Below are positions 1 to 7,273 of a DNA stretch of 16,884 nt, one piece after another; positions within the stretch are counted from its first letter, which is position 1; every line of letters begins with the position of its first letter. Under the pieces are notes generated by a model. The model had not been told where the DNA came from. It saw only the letters and a program-made list of their open reading frames with translations, and searched no databases. Source of the stretch: an uncultured Oscillospiraceae bacterium (lineage in GTDB: Bacteria > Bacillota > Clostridia > Oscillospirales > Oscillospiraceae); the NCBI GenBank assembly GCA_934590505.1, contig CAKTPC010000036.1, positions 1-16,884 of the forward strand. Direction: 5' to 3'. The position numbers and the translations under genes were made by a program.

Positions 1-117
1 GAGCTGCACAGTCAGGGCAACACGATCGTCCTCATCACGCATGACGACTCTGTCGCCGCGCAGGCCGGGCGGCGCGTAAGGATACTCGACGGACATCTCA
101 CTGAGGAGGGCGCATGA
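1..117 (+). CDS. ABC transporter ATP-binding protein, C-terminal fragment
   Basis: Only the last 38 codons are in the window; the frame is open to the left edge and stops with TGA at 115-117. The fragment reads LHSQGNTIVLITHDDSVA, which is the H-loop (switch) region of an ABC ATPase, followed by the usual short tail after the switch His (about residue 14 of the fragment). Walker A, signature and Walker B lie outside. The stop overlaps the start of the next gene (ATGA at 114-117), so the two are translationally coupled. By context it is the ATPase of a MacB/LolD-type export system that works with the permease and adaptor downstream. Confidence 0.85.
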   Translation, partial: ELHSQGNTIVLITHDDSVAAQAGRRVRILDGHLTEEGA

Positions 118-1316
118 TGGACACTCTGAAACAATCCCTGCGCATGGCTATAAAATCCATCAGCGGAAACAAGCTGCGCGCATTTCTGACGATGCTCGGC
201 ATCATCATCGGCGTCATGGCGCTGGTCATCCTCGTCAGCCTTGTGAACGGCGCTACCAGCACCGTGACCGACACGATCTCCAGCCTCGGCACAAATCTGC
301 TGACCGTGACTGTCAGCGACGACAAGGGGCAGCCGATCAGCCTGAGCGACCTTGCCGAGTTTTCCGAGACAGACGGCGTCGGCCAGACCGCCGCATGGCA
401 GTCGGAAAGCGCCGTCGGCAAATACGGCTCGAATGCCGAGACGGTGCAGCTCTACGGCACAACAGCGGCATACTACAACATTCAAGGGCTCAATATGCTG
501 CTCGGCAGATACATAAAGAGCGCAGACGTGGAGAACGCCTCCAGCATCTGCGTCATAAACGAAAACGCCGCGCAGGAGCTTATCGGCTACAGCGACTGCA
601 TCGGCGAAGAAATTTCGATAAACGGAATCAAATTCAAGGTAGTCGGCGTACTTGAGGACAATGACGACTCCCTCACAGCGGTCTTTTCCAGCAATTCCCT
701 CGCGGTATATATCCCCTACACCTCGCTTGTACGTTTAAGCAGCAGCGTCTCCTCAAAGATAACATCCTTCTACGTAAGCGCTGAGACTGGCGGCACAACT
801 GCCGAAACGGAGAGCGCGATGTACTCCATCCTCTATGAGCGCTTCGCGCAGGATGAGGACGCTTTTGAAATAGACACTCAGGACGCCCTTGAGGACACGA
901 TGAGCAGCGTCACCTCCATCCTTGCTATTCTTCTCGGCGGCATTGCGGGGATATCCCTCGTCGTCGGCGGCATAGGCATTATGAATATAATGCTCGTCAC
1001 CGTCACGGAGCGCACACGCGAGATCGGTATACGCAAGGCAATCGGCGCGAGCCGCGGCGTGATACTCCAGCAGTTTCTGCTTGAAAGCGTCGTGCTGTGC
1101 ATGCTGGGCTGTGCGATAGGCATCTTTCTGTCATGGGGCACGCTGAGGATAATAAGCGTGGTCGTCGCAAGCCTTGACCTGACGTTCAAAATGAACGGCG
1201 CGGTCGTGCTCATCGCGGTGCTGTTCTGCTTCATCATCGGCGTCGGCTTCGGGCTGTACCCGGCGAATAAGGCCGCGAAGATGAAGCCCATCGACGCGCT
1301 GCATTATGGAGGTTAA
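114..1316 (+). CDS. MacB-type ABC transporter permease (FtsX domain)
   Basis: Membrane subunit of a MacB-like ABC efflux pump; 400 aa, the usual size for the family. What is visible is a first membrane segment at about residues 22-45, a long extracytoplasmic domain (about 50-265), then three membrane segments near 268-295, 320-345 and 362-385. Family hallmarks are GGIGIMNIMLVTVTERTREI followed by GIRKAIGASRG, and the C-terminal YPANKAAKMKPIDAL. The start is ATGATG: GGAGGG at 105-110 sits 3 nt from the ATG at 114 and 6 nt from the ATG at 117, so 117 may be the true start. It overlaps the ATPase stop and is followed 4 nt later by the adaptor. The substrate (peptide, antibiotic or lipid) cannot be read from the sequence. 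Confidence 0.92.
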   Translation: MMDTLKQSLRMAIKSISGNKLRAFLTMLGIIIGVMALVILVSLVNGATSTVTDTISSLGTNLLTVTVSDDKGQPISLSDLAEFSETDGVGQTAAWQSESAVGKYGSNAETVQLYGTTAAYYNIQGLNMLLGRYIKSADVENASSICVINENAAQELIGYSDCIGEEISINGIKFKVVGVLEDNDDSLTAVFSSNSLAVYIPYTSLVRLSSSVSSKITSFYVSAETGGTTAETESAMYSILYERFAQDEDAFEIDTQDALEDTMSSVTSILAILLGGIAGISLVVGGIGIMNIMLVTVTERTREIGIRKAIGASRGVILQQFLLESVVLCMLGCAIGIFLSWGTLRIISVVVASLDLTFKMNGAVVLIAVLFCFIIGVGFGLYPANKAAKMKPIDALHYGG

Positions 1317-1320
1317 GACA

Positions 1321-3123
1321 ATGCTCAAGAAAATCGGAAAGAAGAAAACGCTCTTCGCAGCGCTGGCAGTCGTGCTCATCGCGGCCCTGCTGATAGCCCT
1401 GCTGCCGAACAGCAAAACTGACACAAGCTCCGTCAATGTAGTGGAGGAGCTGCTCTCCGCAAAAGCCGAATATGGCACGATAGACACGGTGTTCATTTCC
1501 GGTGGGGCGATAAGCGACAGCGGTACGGATAGCATTGCCCTTGCAGGGTCCGTGAAGCTCCGCAGCTGGGAGGTCAGCGAAGGCGACTACGTCGAAGCTG
1601 GGGATCTGCTGGCAACGGTCGACCGCAGCTCGGTGCTGCAGGCAATATCGGAGCTTGACGACCTCATGCAGGAGCTTGACGCCGCGATCGAGAGCAGCCG
1701 GTCGGACACCGTATCCTCTATACTTTACTCCCCCATAGATGGGACAGTGACGAAGGTCTACGCCGAGAGCGGCACGGGCGTTGAGGACACGGTATATAAT
1801 AACGGGGCGCTCATAGTCCTGACCGACAGCGGCGGCAGAGAGGTAAACGTCGTCGGCTACACGGGCATGGTCTACTCCGTGTACGTCTCCGAGGGCGACA
1901 CAGTCTCCGCCGGGCAAAGCCTTATCTATCTCAGCGACACGGAATACACCGGAGAATATGAACGGCTCTTGTCCCAGCGGCGTGAGCTTGAAGAGCAGAT
2001 GCAGGCGCTCTTCGCAGTCTATGAGCGCGGCGGCGTCTATGCCGAGAGCAGCGGGCGCGTCACGGAGCTTAATGAGGATATACTCAACTCCACCGGCGGC
2101 AGCACCGGCAGCAGTACGCACCTTGCGGCGCGGCTGATAGGCATGCCGCAAAGGCTGAGTGCCATGATCATCGAGCCTGTCAATGAGAACGAAAACGAGG
2201 ATAAAGGCGAAGGCGAACTGACTGAGCCCAGCGGCTCCGAAGAGCCGACAGACCCCGAACCTGTCGAACCGGAACCGAGTCCGGAGCCGGGCGACAGCAA
2301 GACCACGGAGAAGTTCGGCAAGGTCACTTCAATAGACGAAGAAGCCGTGACCGTCACCGTCCAGCTTACCGACGGCAGCAGTCTCACTCTCGCCTCGGCG
2401 GAGCTTGAAGCCCTCGGCGCTTCCCAGATTCAGGTTGGGAACATCCTCGCGCTCGGCTATGACGAGTCCGGTACGCTCATAAGCGTGACCGTATACTCAA
2501 ACGGCGGCGGTCAGGACACTCCCGGCGGCGGTGAGATGCCCGACGGCATGGACGGCAGTATGGGCGGCGGGATGTCCGGCAGCGCTGCAGCCGTTGATGA
2601 TACCCCGAAAGACTACGTCATGGATGAAACGGAGCTGTGCACACTGACGGATTATAACACGGCGGAAATAACTCTCACGGTCGACGAGCTGGACATCGCA
2701 CGGCTGAGCATCGGTCAGGCCGTCACGGTGACGCTCGACGCGCTGCCGGGGCAGAGCTTTGACGGGGAGATCACCGAGATCGACCCGAACGGCGAGAACA
2801 GCGGCGGCAGTACGAAATACTCCGTCACGGTGACGCTCCCGCGCGCCGAGGATATGCTGACCGGGATGAACGCGGCAGTCCGCGTACAGCTCGAGGAAAA
2901 CAACGATCTGCTGCTTATCCCCCTCGAGGCGGTGCAGGAGGACGCGGACGGGATATACGTCTGCACCGGCTATGACAAGAGCAGCGATGAGCCGGCAAAG
3001 CCCGTTGAGATAACGACCGGCCTGTCGAACGGGGAAAATGTTGAAGTCCTCTCCGGGCTCTCCGAGGGTGACACCGTATACTACCGCTACGCGGATACGC
3101 TGGAATACAGCTTCGTAAGATAA
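1321..3123 (+). CDS. HlyD/RND-type adaptor subunit of the ABC efflux system
   Basis: Membrane-anchored adaptor, 600 aa, longer than the usual 350-450 aa. Order of parts: N-terminal membrane anchor (about residues 10-30); barrel-sandwich (lipoyl-like) half with WEVSEGDYVEAGDLLA (about 75-100); a second half with VSEGDTVSAGQ near 195; a short coiled coil (about 215-245); a Glu/Pro-rich spacer (about 285-330); an extra beta-rich module (about 335-390); a Gly/Met-rich stretch (about 394-425); then the C-terminal beta-barrel and proximal domains with LLLIPLEAVQ. An upstream in-frame ATG at 1306 overlaps the permease, but GGAGG at 1308-1312 sits 8 nt before the ATG at 1321, so 1321 is preferred. 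It is the third gene of the efflux operon and presumably contacts the permease. The inserted modules are unusual. Confidence 0.9.
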   Translation: MLKKIGKKKTLFAALAVVLIAALLIALLPNSKTDTSSVNVVEELLSAKAEYGTIDTVFISGGAISDSGTDSIALAGSVKLRSWEVSEGDYVEAGDLLATVDRSSVLQAISELDDLMQELDAAIESSRSDTVSSILYSPIDGTVTKVYAESGTGVEDTVYNNGALIVLTDSGGREVNVVGYTGMVYSVYVSEGDTVSAGQSLIYLSDTEYTGEYERLLSQRRELEEQMQALFAVYERGGVYAESSGRVTELNEDILNSTGGSTGSSTHLAARLIGMPQRLSAMIIEPVNENENEDKGEGELTEPSGSEEPTDPEPVEPEPSPEPGDSKTTEKFGKVTSIDEEAVTVTVQLTDGSSLTLASAELEALGASQIQVGNILALGYDESGTLISVTVYSNGGGQDTPGGGEMPDGMDGSMGGGMSGSAAAVDDTPKDYVMDETELCTLTDYNTAEITLTVDELDIARLSIGQAVTVTLDALPGQSFDGEITEIDPNGENSGGSTKYSVTVTLPRAEDMLTGMNAAVRVQLEENNDLLLIPLEAVQEDADGIYVCTGYDKSSDEPAKPVEITTGLSNGENVEVLSGLSEGDTVYYRYADTLEYSFVR

Positions 3124-3155
3124 CGGCGGGACGGCCTGCCGCAAATAAGAAAACT

Positions 3156-3192
3156 AAGCAGAGAACTCCGGATAAAACAGAGTTCTCTGCTT
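3156..3192. terminator. Bidirectional intrinsic terminator
   Basis: A perfect 13-bp inverted repeat (3156-3168 with 3180-3192, AAGCAGAGAACTC and its complement) surrounds an 11-nt loop. It lies between the convergent adaptor and Fic genes. On the minus strand the stem is followed by AGTTTTCTTATTT, a good U-rich tail, so it is the likely end of the Fic transcript. On the plus strand the tail is weaker. Confidence 0.7.
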
Positions 3193-3201
3193 GCTCATGC
3201 T

Positions 3202-4242
3202 CTAAATATATCTTGACGCCCGTCCCGCGCCTATCCGCTTTGCAGCACCGGCACGGACCATTTCGCCGAGGACTGCCTCAACTGTCGTCGGGCTGACATC
3301 GGGGAGAATTTTGCATATCTCAGCTTTCGATATCGGGGTCAGGCTGTTCAGAACGGTCGCTTCAATACGGGTTTTCTTTGTTATCTTCTTTCCGTTGACA
3401 ACAGCAAAGCGCTTGTCCAGCTCTTTATAGCACATATATAGAGTTGAGAGAAAGTTTTCCATGAACGGGAAATAGGAGTTTTCATTCGTGTCCCACCCCG
3501 CCGATGACTGCCGGAGTGCCTCATAATAATATGCCTTGTAATTGTTGATCTGTTCCTCAAAGGGCACATATTTACCGGCATCAAAGCCATTCTTATATAG
3601 CAGCAGGAGCGAGAGCAGCCGGGACATTCTCCCGTTGCCGCACCTGAACGGATGGATGCAGAGAAAGTCCAGAATCACACATGGAATCAGCAGAAGCTGA
3701 TTGATATTTGCGTCACATCTAGCGTCCAGATAAGCAAGTTCCAACTGCTCCATTGCTTCCGGGGTCTCACTTGCGGGAGTCGGACGGAAGCGGACGCGGC
3801 GGTTCCCATCAGCGTCGATCTCAAGAATCACATCGTCGTCTGTCTTATACTTCCCGCCGTATTCATAGCCAGTAAAGCCCATCATCATTTCGTGCAGACA
3901 AAGAATATCTCTCCGGCAGAAGTCGATATGCTCATACCCCAGATGGATCTCATTCAGGGCATCTCTGTACCCGGCAATCTCTGCTTCGTTGTGGTTCAGC
4001 GGAGCGCTGTTCTGATTGACGATAGCTGCAATACGCTCGTCGCTTGTTATGATGCCCTCGATAGCATTGGAGCTTTTGACCGACTGTATCTTTGCGACAG
4101 CTTTCAACTCTGTAAAAATCTTCGCGTATTCTTCCTTGCGCACGCCTGCCATAGTTTTCAGCACGGCTATGTTTGAAGTCAGATTCACAAAGCTTGCGGG
4201 CAGCAGCCCATTATTCAAAAAAGAGTAATCAAATTTTCTCAT
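3202..4242 (-). CDS. Fic-family protein with C-terminal winged helix
   Basis: Fic-fold protein, a family that typically transfers AMP to Ser/Thr/Tyr of a target protein; 346 aa. An N-terminal inhibitory motif SNAIEG (residues 58-63, pattern S/T-x-x-x-E-G/N) is present, so it looks like a class II, self-inhibited Fic. The active-site motif is HPFRCGNGRMSR (residues 197-208): His197, Phe199, Asn203, Arg205 and Arg208 are present, but residue 201 is Cys where the family has Asp or Glu, the metal-binding position. Residues about 292-346 look like a winged helix (SKAEICKILPDVSPTTVEAV), so DNA binding is plausible. The ATG at 4242 is chosen because AAAGG lies 10 nt upstream; a GTG at 4263 is the alternative. 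It is a single-gene unit, with no antitoxin gene beside it. Confidence 0.9.
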   Translation of the reverse strand: MRKFDYSFLNNGLLPASFVNLTSNIAVLKTMAGVRKEEYAKIFTELKAVAKIQSVKSSNAIEGIITSDERIAAIVNQNSAPLNHNEAEIAGYRDALNEIHLGYEHIDFCRRDILCLHEMMMGFTGYEYGGKYKTDDDVILEIDADGNRRVRFRPTPASETPEAMEQLELAYLDARCDANINQLLLIPCVILDFLCIHPFRCGNGRMSRLLSLLLLYKNGFDAGKYVPFEEQINNYKAYYYEALRQSSAGWDTNENSYFPFMENFLSTLYMCYKELDKRFAVVNGKKITKKTRIEATVLNSLTPISKAEICKILPDVSPTTVEAVLGEMVRAGAAKRIGAGRASRYI

Positions 4243-4276
4243 ACAACGCCAGCCTTTCTGCACCTAAACATAACAT

Positions 4277-4305
4277 ATTATATGCAGAAAAGCAAGCACA
4301 TATCA
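4277..4305 (-). promoter_or_regulatory. Fic gene promoter
   Basis: On the minus strand a perfect TATAAT (4277-4282) lies 35 nt before the Fic ATG. The hexamer 17 nt further upstream (4300-4305, TGATAT) is a poor -35, so the promoter may need help or be weak. The -10 box overlaps a TATATGCAG half-site (4279-4287). Confidence 0.5.
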
Positions 4306-4378
4306 CAGATAACTGCACATTATTCAGTCAAACTATATGCAGTTATCCGCATGGGTCACGACACCCTGAGAACTGCAC
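4279..4378. promoter_or_regulatory. Cluster of TGCAG half-sites, possible operator
   Basis: Four related sites lie upstream of the Fic gene: TATATGCAG at 4279-4287 and 4334-4342, and AACTGCAC at 4311-4318 and 4371-4378. Two of them form a perfect 10-bp inverted repeat, GATAACTGCA (4308-4317) and TGCAGTTATC (4338-4347), centred just upstream of the -35 region. The spacing and the overlap with the -10 box fit an operator, possibly for autoregulation through the winged helix of the Fic protein. The binding partner is inference. Confidence 0.4.
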
Positions 4379-4421
4379 GATACCAGTCTGATCGCATGGG
4401 AATTGTCCGCCGTTTTGTGTC

Positions 4422-4450
4422 TTGACACGGGAGTGGATTTTTGTTACCAT
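4422..4450 (+). promoter_or_regulatory. Promoter for hydrolase-ZIP operon
   Basis: Consensus TTGACA (4422-4427), a 17-nt spacer, then TACCAT (4445-4450, four of six matches to TATAAT). It points at the hydrolase gene and would give a leader of about 185 nt. The -10 box overlaps the left arm of an imperfect hairpin, ACCATTCC...GGAAT..ATGGT. Confidence 0.55.
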
Positions 4451-4643
4451 TCCACCGAAGGAATAAAATGGTCACAAGCTCAAAGCGTCTATGCGATGGG
4501 TTTTTCTAAAGCCCCTTAGTTAAACGCATTTAACCATTTGCTTGTCAGCGGTCGGCATGGCGTTTTTGCCGCGTCGGACAGACCGACTGCAATTACCGCG
4601 AAGAATTGCAAGATAGGAATATATGAAATCGGAGGTATGGATC

Positions 4644-5438
4644 ATGCAGATATTGGAGCACGGACGGGAGCACGAGCGGACACTGCTGTTTTTCCCCTGC
4701 ACGGCAGAGCCTGTATGGGTGTTTGAGCAGACCGTTGCGCTGCTTTCCCGAACATGGCACGTTTTTCAGGTGGTGTACGACGGACACCAGCCGGAGTATC
4801 CGGGGGACTTCGGCTCCGTGGAGCAGACCGTGGATGAGGTAACGGCGTACTTAAAAAGCCATGGGGCTGACCGGCTGGACGCAGCCTACGGCTGCTCCTT
4901 GGGCGGCGCGTGCCTGACCCGCCTGCTGGCGCTGGGCGAGATCTCCATCGGCCGGGCCATCATCGATGGCGGGATAACGCCATATCAGTTCCCGTACCCG
5001 GTGCGCAGGCTGGTACTGGCGCGCGATATTCTGTTTTTCAAAATCGCGGCAAACAGCAGAAAGATCCTTGAGGCGGCATTTCCTCCGGAACGCTTCACAC
5101 TTCCCGGGCATGACCCCGTAAAGGAGTATGACGCAATGGAGAGCTATCTCAAAACATACTCCGACCGGACGATACGCAATGTGTTCTGGTCGGGCAACAA
5201 TTACGCCCTGCCGGAGACGCCCGCCGAGCACGGCACTATCCTCGCCTATTGGTACGGGGAGGACGAAAAGCGTGACCGCCGGGGAAACATCCGCTTCATC
5301 AAGCACTATTTCCCACGGATACAGCTCCGTGAGTTTCCGAAAATGGCACATGCGGAGCTTGTCATAATACATTCGGAGGACTTCTGCCGGTACGCGGAGG
5401 AGTTTTTGAGCGGGCAGGCGGAAGCCGAAGGACGGTGA
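4644..5438 (+). CDS. Alpha/beta hydrolase
   Basis: A probable alpha/beta-hydrolase-fold enzyme, 264 aa, cytosolic (no signal peptide). The nucleophile elbow is YGCSLGG with Ser85 in G-x-S-x-G; His236 in FPKMAHAELV fits the catalytic His near the C-terminus, and Glu206/Asp207 in WYGEDEK fit the acid. The substrate cannot be inferred. An in-frame ATG lies at 4623, but GGAGG at 4631-4635 sits 8 nt before the ATG at 4644, which is therefore the start. The ZIP transporter gene begins 4 nt after the stop, so the two are co-transcribed. That pairing hints at a shared regulator rather than a shared pathway. Confidence 0.8.
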   Translation: MQILEHGREHERTLLFFPCTAEPVWVFEQTVALLSRTWHVFQVVYDGHQPEYPGDFGSVEQTVDEVTAYLKSHGADRLDAAYGCSLGGACLTRLLALGEISIGRAIIDGGITPYQFPYPVRRLVLARDILFFKIAANSRKILEAAFPPERFTLPGHDPVKEYDAMESYLKTYSDRTIRNVFWSGNNYALPETPAEHGTILAYWYGEDEKRDRRGNIRFIKHYFPRIQLREFPKMAHAELVIIHSEDFCRYAEEFLSGQAEAEGR

Positions 5439-5442
5439 AGCG

Positions 5443-6219
5443 GTGGAGGTTTTTCTCGGAATACTGATTCCTTTTCTTGGCACGGCAGCCGGCTCGGCCT
5501 GCGTGCTCTTCATGAAAAGCTCTCTTGGAGATCTTGTCCAGCGCTCGCTAGCCGGGTTCGCTGCCGGGGTAATGGTGGCCGCCTCGATCTGGAGCCTGCT
5601 GATACCCGCGATTGAGCAATCGGCGGCCTTGGGAAAGCTATCCTTCTTCCCCGCGTTCATCGGTTTTTGGCTCGGAGTGCTGTTTCTTCTTGCGCTTGAC
5701 CGCATGATACCGCACCTGCACATCGGAAGCGAGCAGGCAGAAGGTCCAAAGAGCGACCTGAGCCGTACCGCGATGATGGTCCTGGCAGTCACGCTGCACA
5801 ACATTCCGGAGGGGATGGCGGTCGGTGTGATGTACGCGGGCTTTCTCTCCGGAAGCGCCCAGATCACGGCGGCAAGCGCGCTCGCGCTGTCCCTCGGGAT
5901 CGCGATCCAGAACTTTCCGGAGGGCGCGATAATTTCCATGCCGCTCAGGGCAGAGGGAGAAAAGAAGGGCAGAGCATTCCTTGGCGGGGTGCTTTCCGGC
6001 GCAGTGGAACCGGTCGGCGCGGTGCTCACGATCCTTGCCGCGCAGCTCATTATCCCGGCGCTGCCGTACCTGCTGAGCTTTGCCGCAGGCGCGATGCTCT
6101 ACGTGGTCGTTGAGGAGCTGATACCCGAAATGTCGCAGGGGCGACATTCTAATATCGGCACGGTTTTCTTCGCCGCCGGGTTCAGCGTTATGATGGTTCT
6201 GGACGTGGCATTGGGCTGA
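5443..6219 (+). CDS. ZIP-family divalent metal transporter
   Basis: Integral membrane transporter of the ZIP family (zinc, iron or manganese uptake; GufA/ZupT-like), 258 aa with about eight membrane segments. The paired metal-site helices are clear: TLHNIPEGMAVG (His119, Asn120, Glu123) and IQNFPEGAIIS (Gln156, Asn157, Glu160), followed by a conserved Glu189 in SGAVEP and Glu224/Glu225 in VVEELIPE. A short charged loop with HLHIG (about 91-95) sits at the usual variable cytoplasmic loop. The start is GTG at 5443, 4 nt after the hydrolase stop, with a GAAGGA-like site about 12 nt upstream. Which metal is carried cannot be told. Confidence 0.92.
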   Translation: MEVFLGILIPFLGTAAGSACVLFMKSSLGDLVQRSLAGFAAGVMVAASIWSLLIPAIEQSAALGKLSFFPAFIGFWLGVLFLLALDRMIPHLHIGSEQAEGPKSDLSRTAMMVLAVTLHNIPEGMAVGVMYAGFLSGSAQITAASALALSLGIAIQNFPEGAIISMPLRAEGEKKGRAFLGGVLSGAVEPVGAVLTILAAQLIIPALPYLLSFAAGAMLYVVVEELIPEMSQGRHSNIGTVFFAAGFSVMMVLDVALG

Positions 6220-6250
6220 AAAACAGGACTTGAGATAGATACAGGCATAT

Positions 6251-6321
6251 CAAATAAAGAGGCTCTATGTCGATAGCCGCGCTCTGCCGCAGCCTAGTGA
6301 CATAGAGCTTTCATTTATTTG
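6251..6321. terminator. Bidirectional terminator between ZIP and TrmH genes
   Basis: Inverted repeat GCTCTATGTC (6262-6271) with GACATAGAGC (6299-6308), extended by outer CAAATAAA (6251-6258) and TTTATTTG (6314-6321) arms. The AT-rich outer arms give U-rich tails on both strands, as expected between convergent genes. The right arm overlaps the TrmH-type gene's stop codon (6315-6317). Confidence 0.65.
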
Positions 6322-7127
6322 TTGTTCTTTCCCAATTGGTAGAACGCAACGGCGCTGGCAGCGGCGACGTTCAGAGAATCCACACCGTGGGACATCGGGA
6401 TGCGCACAGTATAATCGCAGTGCTCGATAGTGTCATTGGCAAGGCCGTCGCCCTCGGTGCCGAGGACTACCGCAAGCTTTTCCTCCGCCGCAAGGCGGGG
6501 ATCGGCAATGCTGAGAGAGTCATCCCGCAGCGCCATCGCGGCGGTCTTGAAGCCCAGACTTTGCAGGAAATTGTGCCAGCCGTCGGGCAGATATGTCCAC
6601 GGGACCTGAAAGACCGTGCCCATGCTTACTCTTATCGCGCGGCGGTAAAGTGGGTCGCTCCCTGCACTGGTGAGAAGGACGGCATCCATCCCAAGCGCCG
6701 CGGCGGAGCGGAAGATCGCGCCGATATTCGTCGGGTTCATGACGTTTTCAAGCACGGCAATGCGCGACACGCTGCCCACAAGCTCCGCTGCCTCCGGAAG
6801 CTTCGGTCGGCGCATGGCGCAGAGCATGCCGCGCGTGAGATGAAAACCGGTCAGCTCCGTCAGCACTTCAAGAGGCGCGGCGAAAACCGGAATGTCCCCG
6901 CAGCGTTCGATAAGCTCCCTGCCCTTTCCTTCAACATGCTTGGCCTCCATCAGCATCGAAACCGGCACACAGCCTGCGTCCAGCGCACGCTCTATAACGA
7001 CAGGGCTTTCGGCAATAAAGAGGGCGTTTTCGGGGTCGGATCGGCTGAGCAGCTGGTTCTCGGTCAGACGCGCATAAATATCCAGCTCCGGTGCGGAGAA
7101 CTCCTTTATCTCGATAATGTTCGGCAT
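6315..7127 (-). CDS. TrmH/SpoU-family RNA 2'-O-methyltransferase
   Basis: SAM-dependent RNA ribose methyltransferase of the SPOUT (TrmH) class, 270 aa, with an N-terminal substrate-binding part (residues 1-115) and a C-terminal knotted catalytic domain. Motif 1 is NPTNIGAIFRSA (Asn134, Arg140), motif 2 is VLGTEGDGL (about 221-229), and motif 3 is IPMSHGVDSLNVAAASAVAF (about 243-262). The target (rRNA or tRNA) is not decidable from this. A longer frame opens at 7190, but the promoter at 7162-7190 lies inside it, so the ATG at 7127 is the start; its ribosome site (AAGCGGG) is weak. It is a single-gene unit convergent with the ZIP gene. Confidence 0.9.
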   Translation of the reverse strand: MPNIIEIKEFSAPELDIYARLTENQLLSRSDPENALFIAESPVVIERALDAGCVPVSMLMEAKHVEGKGRELIERCGDIPVFAAPLEVLTELTGFHLTRGMLCAMRRPKLPEAAELVGSVSRIAVLENVMNPTNIGAIFRSAAALGMDAVLLTSAGSDPLYRRAIRVSMGTVFQVPWTYLPDGWHNFLQSLGFKTAAMALRDDSLSIADPRLAAEEKLAVVLGTEGDGLANDTIEHCDYTVRIPMSHGVDSLNVAAASAVAFYQLGKNNK

Positions 7128-7161
7128 TGGCAAAACCCGCTTTTCAAAATATTCTGCGCCG

Positions 7162-7190
7162 ATTATATACGTATATGGGGCATATTGCAA
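7162..7190 (-). promoter_or_regulatory. Promoter of TrmH-type gene
   Basis: Minus strand: TTGCAA (7185-7190), a 17-nt spacer, and a perfect TATAAT (7162-7167). It predicts a start of transcription near 7155 and a leader of about 28 nt before the ATG at 7127. It also rules out the upstream alternative start at 7190. Confidence 0.7.
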
Positions 7191-7213
7191 GTTTAAGAAT
7201 TTACAAATTAATG

Positions 7214-7241
7214 TTGACTGAGGGGAAAGCTGTGTTAATAT
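7214..7241 (+). promoter_or_regulatory. Promoter of Cys-rich membrane protein gene
   Basis: TTGACT (7214-7219), a 16-nt spacer and TAATAT (7236-7241), 32 nt before the ATG at 7274. It is divergent from the TrmH-type promoter; the two -35 boxes are only 23 nt apart. Confidence 0.5.
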
Positions 7242-7273
7242 ATCTTAAGAATAATTAATACGAAGGTTCCGAA

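Larger units (their letters stand above)
4264..4643. other. Noncoding region between divergent Fic and hydrolase genes
   Basis: About 400 bases without a credible gene. The left third holds the Fic promoter and TGCAG repeats. The centre has the rightward promoter at 4422-4450. The right part is a leader of roughly 185 nt before the hydrolase start with several small inverted repeats: ACCATTCC...AATGGT (4446-4472), a GGC/GCC-rich stretch near 4550-4590, and TGCAATT/AATTGCA (4588-4594 with 4604-4610). It does not match a riboswitch class I recognise. Confidence 0.5.

Noticed and set aside
2721..2840. Repeated CGTCACGGTGACGCTC in the adaptor gene, palindromic
   Set aside because: It encodes Val-Thr-Val-Thr-Leu beta strands in frame at both places, so codon use explains it.
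3202..4242. Fic gene as the toxin of a toxin-antitoxin pair
   Set aside because: The inhibitory motif is within the same protein and no small partner gene is adjacent on either side.
4451..4643. Known riboswitch (manganese yybP-ykoY, NiCo) in the hydrolase-ZIP leader
   Set aside because: The conserved core sequences of those classes are not seen.
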